NCBI GenBank assembly: GCA_963738205.1
Contig: CAVTVQ010000007.1
Span: 1,054,001 to 1,118,000, forward strand
Length of the DNA stretch: 64,000 nt
Direction of reading: 5' to 3'
Origin: DATFQE01 sp963738205
Lineage (GTDB): Bacteria; Actinomycetota; Thermoleophilia; Gaiellales; Gaiellaceae
This document shows, in pieces, positions 1 to 8,151 of the stretch. The position numbers and the translations under genes were made by a program. The notes beneath the pieces were generated by a model, which saw nothing but the letters and a program-made list of their open reading frames with translations, was not told the origin of the DNA and searched no databases. Position 1 is the first letter of the stretch. Each line of letters starts with the position of its first letter.

Positions 1-716
1 ACCGCCACGTTCCGCACCCACTTGTGATCCGCCGGGATCACGTACCAGGGCGCGATGTCGGTCGAGGTGACCGTGAGCGTCTCCTCGTACGCCGCGATGA
101 AGCGATCCCAACGGCGGCGCGCCTCGAGGTCTGCCGGGTTGAACTTCCAGCGCTTCTCGGGGTTCGCCAGCCGCGACTCCAGTCGCCCCTTCTGCTCGTG
201 CTTGGAGATGTGGAGGTAGCACTTGAGGATCGTCGTCCCCTCGTCGACGAGCGTGCGCTCGAACTCCCGGATCTGGCCGATTCGTGGCCGCCAGACGTCC
301 TCCGGGGCGAGCTCCATGACGCCGACGGTGACCACGTCCTCGTACTGGGAGCGGTTGAAGATGCCGATCTCGCCGCGCGCCGGACAGTTGGCGTGGATGC
401 GCCAGAGGAAGTCGTGATCCAGCTCGCTCGCTGTCGGTGCCTTGAACGCCACGACGCGGCAGCCCTGCGGATTGACGCCGGTGAAGACCTTGCGGACCGT
501 GCCGTCCTTACCGGAGGCGTCGAGCCCCTGGAGGATGAGCAGCACCGAACGCCTGTCCTCCGCCCAGAGGCGCGTTTGGTAGTCCGACAGCTCGGCCAGC
601 AGCTTGGAGAGCTGTTCCTTCGCCTCCTCCTTGCCCGGCAGGCCCAACGTCGTGCGGGGGTCGCGGCCACCGAGGTTGGCCGCCTCCCCGGGCCGTACGA
701 TCAGATCCTCGATCAT
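1..716 (-). CDS. ppk2: Polyphosphate kinase 2 family protein, C-terminus missing
   Basis: The reading frame stays open from an ATG at 716 down to the left edge, so the C-terminal part is missing. PPK2 enzymes transfer phosphate between polyphosphate and nucleotides in the cytosol. The Walker A loop GLDASGKDGT lies at residues 64-73, and a Walker B-like stretch GIFNRSQYEDVV lies near residue 130. Both are the PPK2 signature, as is the RRWDRFIAAYEET lid region. The start is divergent from the next gene, 49 nt away. Whether the enzyme makes ADP/GDP or phosphorylates AMP cannot be told here. Confidence 0.93.
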   Translation of the reverse strand, partial: MIEDLIVRPGEAANLGGRDPRTTLGLPGKEEAKEQLSKLLAELSDYQTRLWAEDRRSVLLILQGLDASGKDGTVRKVFTGVNPQGCRVVAFKAPTASELDHDFLWRIHANCPARGEIGIFNRSQYEDVVTVGVMELAPEDVWRPRIGQIREFERTLVDEGTTILKCYLHISKHEQKGRLESRLANPEKRWKFNPADLEARRRWDRFIAAYEETLTVTSTDIAPWYVIPADHKWVRNVA

Positions 717-765
717 GGACAGAGACGGTAGCCCGCGACGGCCGGCCGCGTCCGGAAGCCAGAGC

Positions 766-1611
766 ATGATCGACACGCTGCGGCGCGTGCTGGTCGTCGC
801 TCCGCGTCGCGAGGAGGCGGAGCGCTGGCGGGAAGCGGGCTGGCGCGCGGCCCCCGACCCTGGTCGGCTGGCAGCCGAGCACGAGGCCTTCCGTGCCCGG
901 CTCGAGGAGTTCGGCGCCGAGGTGGTCGTCGCCGAGACCTCGCCGGCGAGCGGTCTGGACGCGGTCTACCCCTACGACCCTGCACTGGTCACGGACGAGG
1001 GCGCGGTGCTGCTGCGGCCCGGGAAGGACTCCCGCCTCGGCGAGGTCGCTGTGCTGGGCAGGGCCCTCGAGCGCGCCGCAGTGCCGATCGCGGCCCGGAT
1101 CGAGGCGCCGGCAACCGTCGAGGGCGGCGACACGCTCTGGCTCGACTCGGACACGCTGGTGGTCGGCCGCAGCTATCGGACGAACGACGCGGGGATCGCC
1201 GCCCTGGCCGACGCGCTGCCGGCCGTGGACGTGCTCCCGTTCGACCTGCCGCACCACCGTGGCCGTGCCGAGCTCCTGCACCTGCTCTCCTTGATCTCGC
1301 CGCTGGACGACGACCTCGTGGTCGCATACCCGCCGCTCATGCCGATCCGGCTCCTCGAGCTCCTGCGTGAGCTCGAGATCGAGGTGATCGACGTGCCCGA
1401 CCACGAGTTCGCCACGCAGGGGCCCAACGTCCTCGCGCTCGGCCCGCGCGTCGCGCTCGCGCTGGAGGGAAGCCCGGAGACGCGACGGCGTATGGAGCGG
1501 GCCGGCGTGGATGTGCGCACCTACTGCGGCGAGGAGCTCTCGCTCAAGGGTGACGGCGGGCCTACGTGCTTGACGCGGCCGCTGCTGCGGCGGAGCGTCG
1601 CACCGGCATGA
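766..1611 (+). CDS. Dimethylargininase / amidinotransferase-family hydrolase
   Basis: This is a 281-residue protein of the amidinotransferase (PF02274) fold, close to N(G),N(G)-dimethylarginine dimethylaminohydrolase, which releases citrulline from methylated arginine. It has the substrate-binding EGGD motif near residue 119, the segment HLLSLISPLDDD, and the C-terminal GGPTCLTRPL with the nucleophilic Cys at about 268. An upstream in-frame ATG at 715 would overlap the PPK2 start, so I chose 766, where the conserved region begins. An arginine deiminase-like role is the main alternative. Confidence 0.85.
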   Translation: MIDTLRRVLVVAPRREEAERWREAGWRAAPDPGRLAAEHEAFRARLEEFGAEVVVAETSPASGLDAVYPYDPALVTDEGAVLLRPGKDSRLGEVAVLGRALERAAVPIAARIEAPATVEGGDTLWLDSDTLVVGRSYRTNDAGIAALADALPAVDVLPFDLPHHRGRAELLHLLSLISPLDDDLVVAYPPLMPIRLLELLRELEIEVIDVPDHEFATQGPNVLALGPRVALALEGSPETRRRMERAGVDVRTYCGEELSLKGDGGPTCLTRPLLRRSVAPA

Positions 1612-1623
1612 CGGCCTGAAGGG

Positions 1624-1753
1624 TCAGGACCGTGCGGCCGACTGCAACGACGCTCTCCTGGTCGCGGCGATGAAGTCGCGGTACCAGTAGAAGCTGGACT
1701 TCGGGACGCGGGTGAACGTCGGATAGTCGACGTAGATGATTCCGAGCCCGGCC
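1624..1753 (-). pseudogene. C-terminal remnant of a GH1 beta-glucosidase
   Basis: The minus frame ending at the stop 1624-1626 reads GLGIIYVDYPTF, then RVPKSSFYWYRDFIA. This is the typical last forty residues of family 1 beta-glucosidases. The frame closes at a stop around 1813 and nothing upstream resembles the TIM barrel, so only the tail of the gene survives. It sits between the hydrolase and the LuxR regulator and probably marks a deletion. Confidence 0.6.
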
Positions 1754-1764
1754 ATTTCGTGGCG

Positions 1765-1783
1765 ACCTGACCCTCGTTCAGGT
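1765..1783. promoter_or_regulatory. Inverted repeat ACCTGA-N7-TCAGGT upstream of LuxR regulator
   Basis: ACCTGA (1765-1770) and TCAGGT (1778-1783) form a perfect 6-bp inverted repeat about 90 bp before the GTG of the LuxR-type gene. It could be an operator. No partner copy was found, so this is weak. Confidence 0.25.
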
Positions 1784-1872
1784 GGGCCGGGCTCCGATCC
1801 GGGCCGGAGCGATCACGACGGCCGAGGCCGGGACGAGTTGAACCACCACTGCGACTGACGCAGGATGAAGAC

Positions 1873-4617
1873 GTGTCCGTTGCGACCCGGCAACTTGTGG
1901 GCAGGGAAGAGGAGCTCGGAGCGATCTTCCGGCTCCTCGACGCGACCGAGCAGCTTCCAAGCGCCGCCGTGCTCTCGGGCGAGGCCGGGATCGGCAAGAC
2001 CACCGTGTGGCTGGCCGGTATCGGCGCCGCCGTCGCCCGCGGCTACCGGATCCTGTCCTCCCGACCCTCGGAGGTGGAGACCAAGTTCTCGTTCGCGGGC
2101 CTGACCGACCTCCTCGGCGACGCCGCCGGTGACGTCTTGGCCGAGCTGCCGCCGATCCAACGGCGGGCGCTCGAGGCCGCATTGCTGCTCGGGGAGTCCG
2201 AGATCGACGTCGATGACCGCGCTGTCGCGGCCGCCTTCCTCGGAGCTTTGCGGCTGCTCGCCGGCGACGGTCCCGTGTGCCTCGCGGTCGACGATGTCCA
2301 GTGGCTCGACACGGCGTCGCTCGCGGCGCTTCGCTACGCGCTCGCCCGCCTCGACGATGAGCCGCTCGCCACCCTGCTGGCTGTTCGCGGCGACCTTCCT
2401 GAGTGGCTTCGCCGCGCTGTGCCCGAGCAGCGACTGCAAAGAGTCGACGTGGGCGGCTTGAGCCTTGGCGCGATCCACGAGCTGCTCCGCGCGCGCCTCG
2501 ACACCCCGTTCCCGCGCCCGACGCTGATCCGACTTTGGGAGACCTCGCGCGGTAACCCCTTCTTCGCGCTCGAGCTCGCAACCGCGATCCAGCACCGAGG
2601 CGGCAGGCTCGGGCCCGGCGAGGAGCTCCCGATTCCCACCGACCTCGACGAGCTTCTGCAGTCACGCCTTGACGACCTCAGCCCGCCTGCACTCGCGCTC
2701 GCGCACGTCGTCGCGGCACTCGCCGACCCGACCGTGTCTCTGGTGGAGTCGGCGGTCGGTCGTCGTTTCGATGCCGGTCTGGCCGCGACGCTCGCTGCGC
2801 GGATCCTCGAGCTGGACGGGCAGCGCCTGCGCTTCACCCATCCGCTGCTCGGATCTGCGGTTGCCGTACGCCAGACGCCTGCGCGTCGCAGGTCCCTCCA
2901 CGCGCGGCTCGTCGAGGTCGCCCCGTCCGCCGAGGAACGAGCGCGTCACCTCGCGCTCGCCACGACCGACCCCGACTGCGATGTCGCTGCGGTCCTCGAA
3001 GACGCCGCCCGAACGGCGCACGTCCGCGGCGCGCCGGCGGCAGCCGCCGAGCTTGCCGAAGAGGCGCTTCGGCTCACGCCTGCCTCGAGTGCGGACGATG
3101 CCCGGCGACGCCTGTTCATCGCAGCCGACATCCACCACCGCGCCGGGGACACCGACCGAGCAACCGCTTTGCTCGAGCAGGCCCTCGCAGCTGCTGCGCC
3201 GGGTAACGAGCGCGCAACCGTCCTGGCCCGCCTTGCCGGCGTCCAGGCTGGCCCGCAACCGGCGGTGGCGCTCTACCGCGAAGCACTCTTGGAGGCTGGG
3301 GACGACGATGCGCTGCGGGCGACTATCCATCTCGGCCTCGCCGGTTGGAGGGACGGACTCGACCGCGGCATCGAGCACAGCGAACTCGCCGTCCGCGCCG
3401 CCTCGCGCCTGGCCGACGCCAAACTGCGCTGCCACGCGCTCGCCGCGTACGGGCAGATGCACTTCGACTCGGGACTCGGTATCGCGACGGCGGCGATGGA
3501 GGAGGCACTCTCGCTCGAACGATCGCTCGCCGAGTGGCCGCTCGACCCGGGTCCCACGTGGGCGTTCGGTTTCCAGCTCTACTGGTCAGCGGAGGTTGCG
3601 CGCGCGCGGACGCTCTTCCAGGAGGTCCTGAGTGTCGTAAAGGCGCGGAACGACCCTGCGGCAGAGGCAGACGCGCTCTTCATCCTGGCCCACCTCGAAT
3701 GGCGAGCAGGGAACTGGGAAGAGGCCAACCGGTACGAGTTCGACTCGAGCGACTTGCTGACGCAGCTCGGCCGCTGGATGCCACCGCACGAGGTTTTCGC
3801 TGCCGTAATCGCTGCGCACCAGGGCCGGATCGGCGAGGCGCGCTCGAGATCACAACGCGCGATCGCCCGCGCTGAGAAGGAGGGAATCGGCATCACCTAC
3901 TCGGGTCAGAGCTGGGTACTAGGCTTCGTCGAGCTCTCGCTCGGACATGCCGCCGCGGCGCTCCCGTACCTGAGACGCGCCCACGACGCACGCAACGCCT
4001 TCATGCTCGAGCCGGGACAGCGCCTGGAGCTAGGCGACCTGCTCGAAGCGCTGATCGCAGTCGGCGAACTCAACGAAACCGAGGAGGTCCTTGCGACGTG
4101 GCAGAAGCGCGCCGACGCGCTCGACCGGGCCTGGGCGCTCGCGATCCTGGCGCGGAGCCGCGGACTCCTGCTGGCGGCGCGCGGCGATTTCCAGGGCGCG
4201 TTCGCGAGCTTCGAGCGCGCGCTCGCCGAGCACGCTCGCAGCACGGATCCGTTTCACCACGCGCGCACGCTGCTCGCCCTCGGCAGGGCGCAGCGGCGCG
4301 CGAAGAAACGCGGCGCCGCCCGCACCACGCTCGAGGAGGCGCTCACGCGCTTCGAGCGCCTGGGCGCGCCGCTCTGGGCCGAGCAGACCCGCGCCGAGCT
4401 GGCACGCATCGGCGGGCGGGCTCCTTCGCGCGGCGAGCTGACGGAGGCCGAACACCGGATCGCGCGACTCGTCGCCGCGGGCAGCACGAACCAGGAGGTT
4501 GCGGCCGCCCTCTTCCTCACCGTGCACTCCGTCGAGACGACGCTCACACGCGTCTACCGCAAGCTCGGCGTGCGCTCCCGCGCGGAGCTCGCGCACCTGC
4601 TCGCCGCAAACACCTGA
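1873..4617 (+). CDS. Large ATP-binding LuxR-family regulator (LAL type)
   Basis: This 914-residue cytosolic regulator starts at GTG. It has an N-terminal AAA/STAND ATPase (VGREEELG near residue 10, Walker A GEAGIGKTT near 38, Walker B CLAVDDVQWLD near 140), a long alpha-helical TPR-like middle, and a C-terminal LuxR helix-turn-helix (LTEAEHRIARLVAAG, then VHSVETTLTRVYRKLGVRSRAEL). LAL regulators bind ATP and an inducer and activate promoters. The neighbouring small protein and haloperoxidase operon downstream is a possible target, but nothing in the sequence proves it. Confidence 0.92.
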   Translation: MSVATRQLVGREEELGAIFRLLDATEQLPSAAVLSGEAGIGKTTVWLAGIGAAVARGYRILSSRPSEVETKFSFAGLTDLLGDAAGDVLAELPPIQRRALEAALLLGESEIDVDDRAVAAAFLGALRLLAGDGPVCLAVDDVQWLDTASLAALRYALARLDDEPLATLLAVRGDLPEWLRRAVPEQRLQRVDVGGLSLGAIHELLRARLDTPFPRPTLIRLWETSRGNPFFALELATAIQHRGGRLGPGEELPIPTDLDELLQSRLDDLSPPALALAHVVAALADPTVSLVESAVGRRFDAGLAATLAARILELDGQRLRFTHPLLGSAVAVRQTPARRRSLHARLVEVAPSAEERARHLALATTDPDCDVAAVLEDAARTAHVRGAPAAAAELAEEALRLTPASSADDARRRLFIAADIHHRAGDTDRATALLEQALAAAAPGNERATVLARLAGVQAGPQPAVALYREALLEAGDDDALRATIHLGLAGWRDGLDRGIEHSELAVRAASRLADAKLRCHALAAYGQMHFDSGLGIATAAMEEALSLERSLAEWPLDPGPTWAFGFQLYWSAEVARARTLFQEVLSVVKARNDPAAEADALFILAHLEWRAGNWEEANRYEFDSSDLLTQLGRWMPPHEVFAAVIAAHQGRIGEARSRSQRAIARAEKEGIGITYSGQSWVLGFVELSLGHAAAALPYLRRAHDARNAFMLEPGQRLELGDLLEALIAVGELNETEEVLATWQKRADALDRAWALAILARSRGLLLAARGDFQGAFASFERALAEHARSTDPFHHARTLLALGRAQRRAKKRGAARTTLEEALTRFERLGAPLWAEQTRAELARIGGRAPSRGELTEAEHRIARLVAAGSTNQEVAAALFLTVHSVETTLTRVYRKLGVRSRAELAHLLAANT

Positions 4618-4663
4618 GGTTTCCAGCTTTCGCCGCCGGGAGCGCACTGCGACCGTGGTCGCT

Positions 4664-4933
4664 GTGCCGAGCTACCTCGTCGAGACATACCTCGCACGCG
4701 GCCAGGCCGGAGAGCGGACTGTGCGCGAGGCGAGAGCTCGCTCGGCTGCCGAGGCCCTGACCCGAGCGGGCACCGGCGTCCAGTTCGAACGCGCCTACCA
4801 CCTGCCCGAGGACGAGCTCTGCTTCTTCGTCTTCGCCGCGCCGTCGAGCCGGGACGCCGCGCTCGCGGCCGAGCGGGCGGAGCTCGACCCGATTCGGGTC
4901 GTCGAGGCAATACCTACCGGAGAGGAGAACTAA
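4664..4933 (+). CDS. Small conserved protein coupled to haloperoxidase
   Basis: This is an 89-residue protein starting PSYLVETYLARG after a GTG at 4664; GTG 4655 is an alternative. It has no signal peptide or membrane segment. The alternating pattern (SYLVETYLARG, then CFFVFAAPS, then IRVVEAIP) resembles small alpha/beta ferredoxin-like proteins common in Actinomycetota, some of which are annotated DUF4242. Its stop lies 3 nt before the haloperoxidase ATG, with a GGAGAGGAG ribosome site inside its last codons, so the two are translated together. Function unknown. Confidence 0.75.
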   Translation: MPSYLVETYLARGQAGERTVREARARSAAEALTRAGTGVQFERAYHLPEDELCFFVFAAPSSRDAALAAERAELDPIRVVEAIPTGEEN

Positions 4934-4936
4934 GCA

Positions 4937-6217
4937 ATGCGAAGGAGAAAGAGACTCAGCACCGGCCTCGCGGCGATGCTTGCGGTTGTCGCCGTCCTGG
5001 CGCTGGGACCGGCCGGAACGTCGGCCGCGCCACCAGGTGACAACGCCGTCCTCCATTGGAATAGCGTCGCCTCGAGTGCGATCGGCGTCGGGCGGGCACC
5101 CGCCAGCAGCAGCGTGCTCGGCGGCATGGTGAACGGTGCGATGTACGACGCCGTCGCCGCCACCGAGGGCGGGCTGGAGCCGTTCGCGACGAGTGTGACA
5201 GCGCCGCCGGGCGCATCGGCGGATGCTGCGGTCGCGCAAGCGGCCAGGGACGTTCTCGTCGCCCGTGTGCCGTTGCAGGCGGCGACCGTCCAAAGCGCCT
5301 ACGTCGCTTACATGGGGTCGATCCCGGACGGCCCAGCGAAGGACGCGGGCAAGGCAGTGGGTGCAGCTGCGGCCGCTGGGATGCTCGCAATGCGGACCGG
5401 CGACCACTACGACGACGTCGTTCCCTACGTCCAGCCTCCGACCGGGCCGGGCGTGTTCGAGCCGATCGCGCCGACACCGCCCGTCACCCCTGGGCTCGGA
5501 CTCGTGCGGCCGTTCACGTACGACTCGCCGTCGGACTACCGTCCTCGCGGCCCGTACAAGCTGAAGAGCGGGCGCTACGCCAAGGACGTGGCGGAGGTGC
5601 AGGCGTACGGTCGCGCCACCGGCAGCCTTCGGACACCGCTGCAGACCGAAACGGTCCTCTTCCACACAGACCAGACGTTCGTCCAGTCCAACCGGACGGT
5701 GCGCGATCTGGCGATCGCCCGCGGCCTCGACCTGCGCGAGTCCGCCCGGCTGCTGGGATACGTGAACGTCGCCACAGCGGACACGATGATCGCTTGCTGG
5801 GAGGCGAAGTACCACTACTACTTCTGGCGTCCCAACCATGCGATCCAACGGGCGGATACCGACGGCAACAAGGGCACGTCGCCCGATCCGACCTGGTTGC
5901 CGTTCATCGTCGGCAACCACCCGGAGTACCCGTCAGGACACTCCTGCTTCACCGGGGCGGTGACCGAGTCGCTCCGCAACTACTTCGGAACGAAGAAGGT
6001 GCGGATCGTGGCCTCCAGCACCGTTGTCGGAGCCGGCCCGCCACGGACGTACGAGAACATCGACGAGCTCGTCGCCGACGTCGAGAACGCCCGTGTCTGG
6101 GGCGGTCTCCACTACCGCACGACGATGACACGGACCGCCAACTACTTCCCGCGCATTGCCAGCGACGTTGGCCGGCACTACTTCCTCGCCGACGCCAAGA
6201 ACAAGCACGACCACTGA
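4937..6217 (+). CDS. Exported vanadium-dependent haloperoxidase (PAP2 superfamily)
   Basis: This 426-residue protein has an N-terminal signal peptide (RRRK, hydrophobic core, cleavage near TSAAP). The three vanadate/phosphate-binding motifs are in order: KYHYYFWRP near 291-299, YPSGHSCF near 330-337 and RVWGGLHYR near 386-394. They supply the Lys/Arg, Gly-His and Arg/His ligands of vanadium haloperoxidases and related acid phosphatases. Such enzymes oxidise halides with peroxide outside the cell. Whether vanadate is bound, or the protein is a phosphatase, is not decided by sequence. A second copy lies at 45006-46316. Confidence 0.88.
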   Translation: MRRRKRLSTGLAAMLAVVAVLALGPAGTSAAPPGDNAVLHWNSVASSAIGVGRAPASSSVLGGMVNGAMYDAVAATEGGLEPFATSVTAPPGASADAAVAQAARDVLVARVPLQAATVQSAYVAYMGSIPDGPAKDAGKAVGAAAAAGMLAMRTGDHYDDVVPYVQPPTGPGVFEPIAPTPPVTPGLGLVRPFTYDSPSDYRPRGPYKLKSGRYAKDVAEVQAYGRATGSLRTPLQTETVLFHTDQTFVQSNRTVRDLAIARGLDLRESARLLGYVNVATADTMIACWEAKYHYYFWRPNHAIQRADTDGNKGTSPDPTWLPFIVGNHPEYPSGHSCFTGAVTESLRNYFGTKKVRIVASSTVVGAGPPRTYENIDELVADVENARVWGGLHYRTTMTRTANYFPRIASDVGRHYFLADAKNKHDH

Positions 6218-6229
6218 CACGGCGAAGCC

Positions 6230-6261
6230 GGGCGGGCCGACCTCCAAGGGCCGGCCCGCCC
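6230..6261. terminator. Hairpin between convergent genes
   Basis: GGGCGGGCCG (6230-6239) pairs perfectly with CGGCCCGCCC (6252-6261) around a 12-nt loop. It lies between the convergent haloperoxidase and SGNH genes, so it can serve both. Confidence 0.7.
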
Positions 6262-6275
6262 GTAGCCGGCCGCGG

Positions 6276-7007
6276 TCAGTGACCGCAGCGGCGCGCGTTC
6301 GGAACGTCACGCCCGAGGGCCTGCGCCGCAGTTGTCTGCAACAGCCGCGACCTGCGGGCCGGCACGCCGACGAGCTCCAGCTTCGTCGTCCGCAGCGGGG
6401 CTCTGAACAGGCGGCCGTAGACGACGAGCGCGGCGGCGTAGGTCCCCAGCGGGCTGGGATGGAAGCCGTCGCCGCCGTAGAGCCCGAGCCGCCGGTCGCA
6501 GCGCCAGGCCGTCTGCCAGGAAAGCCCGGCCGGCAGCAGCTCGGCGCCGGCCGCGCCGGCTGCACGCCGGTAGCTCGTGATCACGTCGGCGAGCGCCGAC
6601 TGCCGGTACGACTCCGGCCAGACCGTGAGGAGCGCGGGACGCGTTCCCTTCGCACGGGCCTCGTCGGCGAACCGCATAGCCCACGCGCGGAGGTTCACCT
6701 GGCTCTCGGGCAGCGCGGAGGGACCCTGCTGCACGACGACGACGTCCCAGCTCCGCGTCGCCAGCGCTTTCCGCGCCTCGCCGAGGTTCCAGTGGTCCTC
6801 GAGGCTGTAGCCGCCTACGGCGATCGTCCGGTACTCGAGCTTGCGACCGGCTGCGTCGGCCAGGCCGGCCACGTAGGCGGGCAGGTCGTTCGTGGCCGTG
6901 AGGCTGTTGCCGACGAACAGGACGCGAAGCGACTGCGGCGGGGCTGCAGACGCTGTCGACCCGAGCAGGAGCGTGAGCACGAGCGCAGCGCCGAGCCAAC
7001 GGGACAT
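6276..7007 (-). CDS. Exported SGNH/GDSL-type hydrolase
   Basis: This 243-residue protein has a clear signal peptide ending TASAAPP. SGNH blocks are visible: FVGNSLT (nucleophile Ser near 35), GGYSL, and DGFHPSPLG near 190, which supplies the catalytic Asp-x-x-His. The substrate, a carbohydrate or lipid ester, is unknown. The region around VVVQQGPSALPE corresponds to the block carrying the oxyanion-hole residues. Confidence 0.82.
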   Translation of the reverse strand: MSRWLGAALVLTLLLGSTASAAPPQSLRVLFVGNSLTATNDLPAYVAGLADAAGRKLEYRTIAVGGYSLEDHWNLGEARKALATRSWDVVVVQQGPSALPESQVNLRAWAMRFADEARAKGTRPALLTVWPESYRQSALADVITSYRRAAGAAGAELLPAGLSWQTAWRCDRRLGLYGGDGFHPSPLGTYAAALVVYGRLFRAPLRTTKLELVGVPARRSRLLQTTAAQALGRDVPNARRCGH

Positions 7008-7063
7008 GGCCTGACGATAGGGCGTTCGTCAGGGCACCGGCAAACGATTCGGGAAAGCCGAAA

Positions 7064-7468
7064 TCAGCTGCCCTCCATCGGCGTGAAGAGCGTCAGCTGC
7101 ATGCCGTCCGGGGCACGCACGCGCACGTTGCGGTGCAGCCACGGCGTGACGACCGGACCGGCCACCGACTGCGCGCCGCCGGCGACGAGCGTCTTCGCCG
7201 TCTCCTCCGAGTCCGCCACCTCCAGGGCCAGCCGGATCGGCCCCGAGACGATCTCGCCGACCTCGACGCGGTCGACGAGATCGGCCTGGTCGACCGAGAG
7301 CAGCTCGAGGGTCGCTCGCCCCGCGTCGAGGATCGCGCCGCTGCCGGTCGGGTCGTCCCACTCCTGGATCACGGGCAGGCCGAACACGTCTCGATAGAAC
7401 CGCACGACCTCGTCGAAGTTCTCCACCGTCAGCGCGAGCCGCAGCTCGCGAACCGGGCTGTCTGCCAT
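7064..7468 (-). CDS. VOC/glyoxalase-fold protein
   Basis: This 134-residue protein has two beta-alpha-beta-beta-beta halves typical of the vicinal oxygen chelate superfamily (VENFDEVVRFYRDVFG at the start, DGMQLTLFTP at the end). The start has a good GGAAGGAG ribosome site. It could be a dioxygenase, a lyase or an antibiotic-binding protein; no specific residue set decides this. Confidence 0.8.
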   Translation of the reverse strand: MADSPVRELRLALTVENFDEVVRFYRDVFGLPVIQEWDDPTGSGAILDAGRATLELLSVDQADLVDRVEVGEIVSGPIRLALEVADSEETAKTLVAGGAQSVAGPVVTPWLHRNVRVRAPDGMQLTLFTPMEGS

Positions 7469-7506
7469 CGCCGTCTCCTTCCGTCGCGTGAATGCAGTCT
7501 CGCGCG

Positions 7507-8151
7507 TCAGCCTCGAAGGAAGGCGAGGACCGCCAGGACACGACGGTGGTACTCGGAGGTCTCGCCGATGCCGAGCTTGAGCAGGATGTGGCGGACGTGG
7601 GTCTCGACGGTCTTCGGGCTGAGGAAGAGCTGCTTGCAGATGCTGTCGTTCGAACGGCCTTCAGCGATCAGTGCGAGCACCTCGAGCTCCCGGGGCGTGA
7701 GCTCGCCGAGCGGGCTCTCGTCTCGCGGTTTGCGGACGAGCCGCGACACGATCGTGGGATCGAGGACGCACTCTCCGTCAGCGATGCGTTCGAGCGCGTC
7801 GACTAGCACGGCCAGGTCCGAGACGCGCTCCTTCAGTAGGTAGCCGGAGCCCGCGGGATGGTCCTCCAGCAGGCGCATCGCGTAGCGCGACTCGACGTAG
7901 TGCGACAGGACGAGGACGCCGACGGCCGGGTGCCTCGTACGGATCTCGTGGGCCGCGACGAGCCCCTCGTCCGTGTGCGTCGGCGGCATCCGGATGTCGA
8001 CGATCGCGACGTCCGGCCGCGTCAGCTCGACCCGGCGCATCAGCTCGTCAGCAGTTCCGGCCCTCCCGACGACGTCGAACCCTGCGTCCACGAGCAGGCG
8101 GGCGAGACCTTCCCGAAGGAGCGTCTCGTCGTCGGCGATTACGACGCGCAC
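7507..8151 (-). CDS. NarL/FixJ-type response regulator (RR1)
   Basis: This 214-residue protein starts at GTG 8151 and overlaps the end of the kinase gene by 13 bp. The receiver has acidic DD at 7-8, the phospho-acceptor Asp52 (AIVDIRMPP) and the Lys of YLLKERV. A LuxR-type helix-turn-helix follows (LTPRELEVLALIAEG, then SPKTVETHVRHILLKLGIG). It is the only DNA-binding response regulator in the 7.5-27.5 kb cluster. I therefore infer that it reads the TCAGGG-N4-CCCTGA sites. Confidence 0.92.
   Translation of the reverse strand: MRVVIADDETLLREGLARLLVDAGFDVVGRAGTADELMRRVELTRPDVAIVDIRMPPTHTDEGLVAAHEIRTRHPAVGVLVLSHYVESRYAMRLLEDHPAGSGYLLKERVSDLAVLVDALERIADGECVLDPTIVSRLVRKPRDESPLGELTPRELEVLALIAEGRSNDSICKQLFLSPKTVETHVRHILLKLGIGETSEYHRRVLAVLAFLRG

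Noticed and set aside
24..731. Long open frame on the plus strand over the PPK2 gene
   Set aside because: It is the mirror of the PPK2 coding frame in GC-rich DNA. Its composition (Arg, Leu, Asp-rich, no motif) is non-coding, while the minus frame holds Walker A and B motifs.
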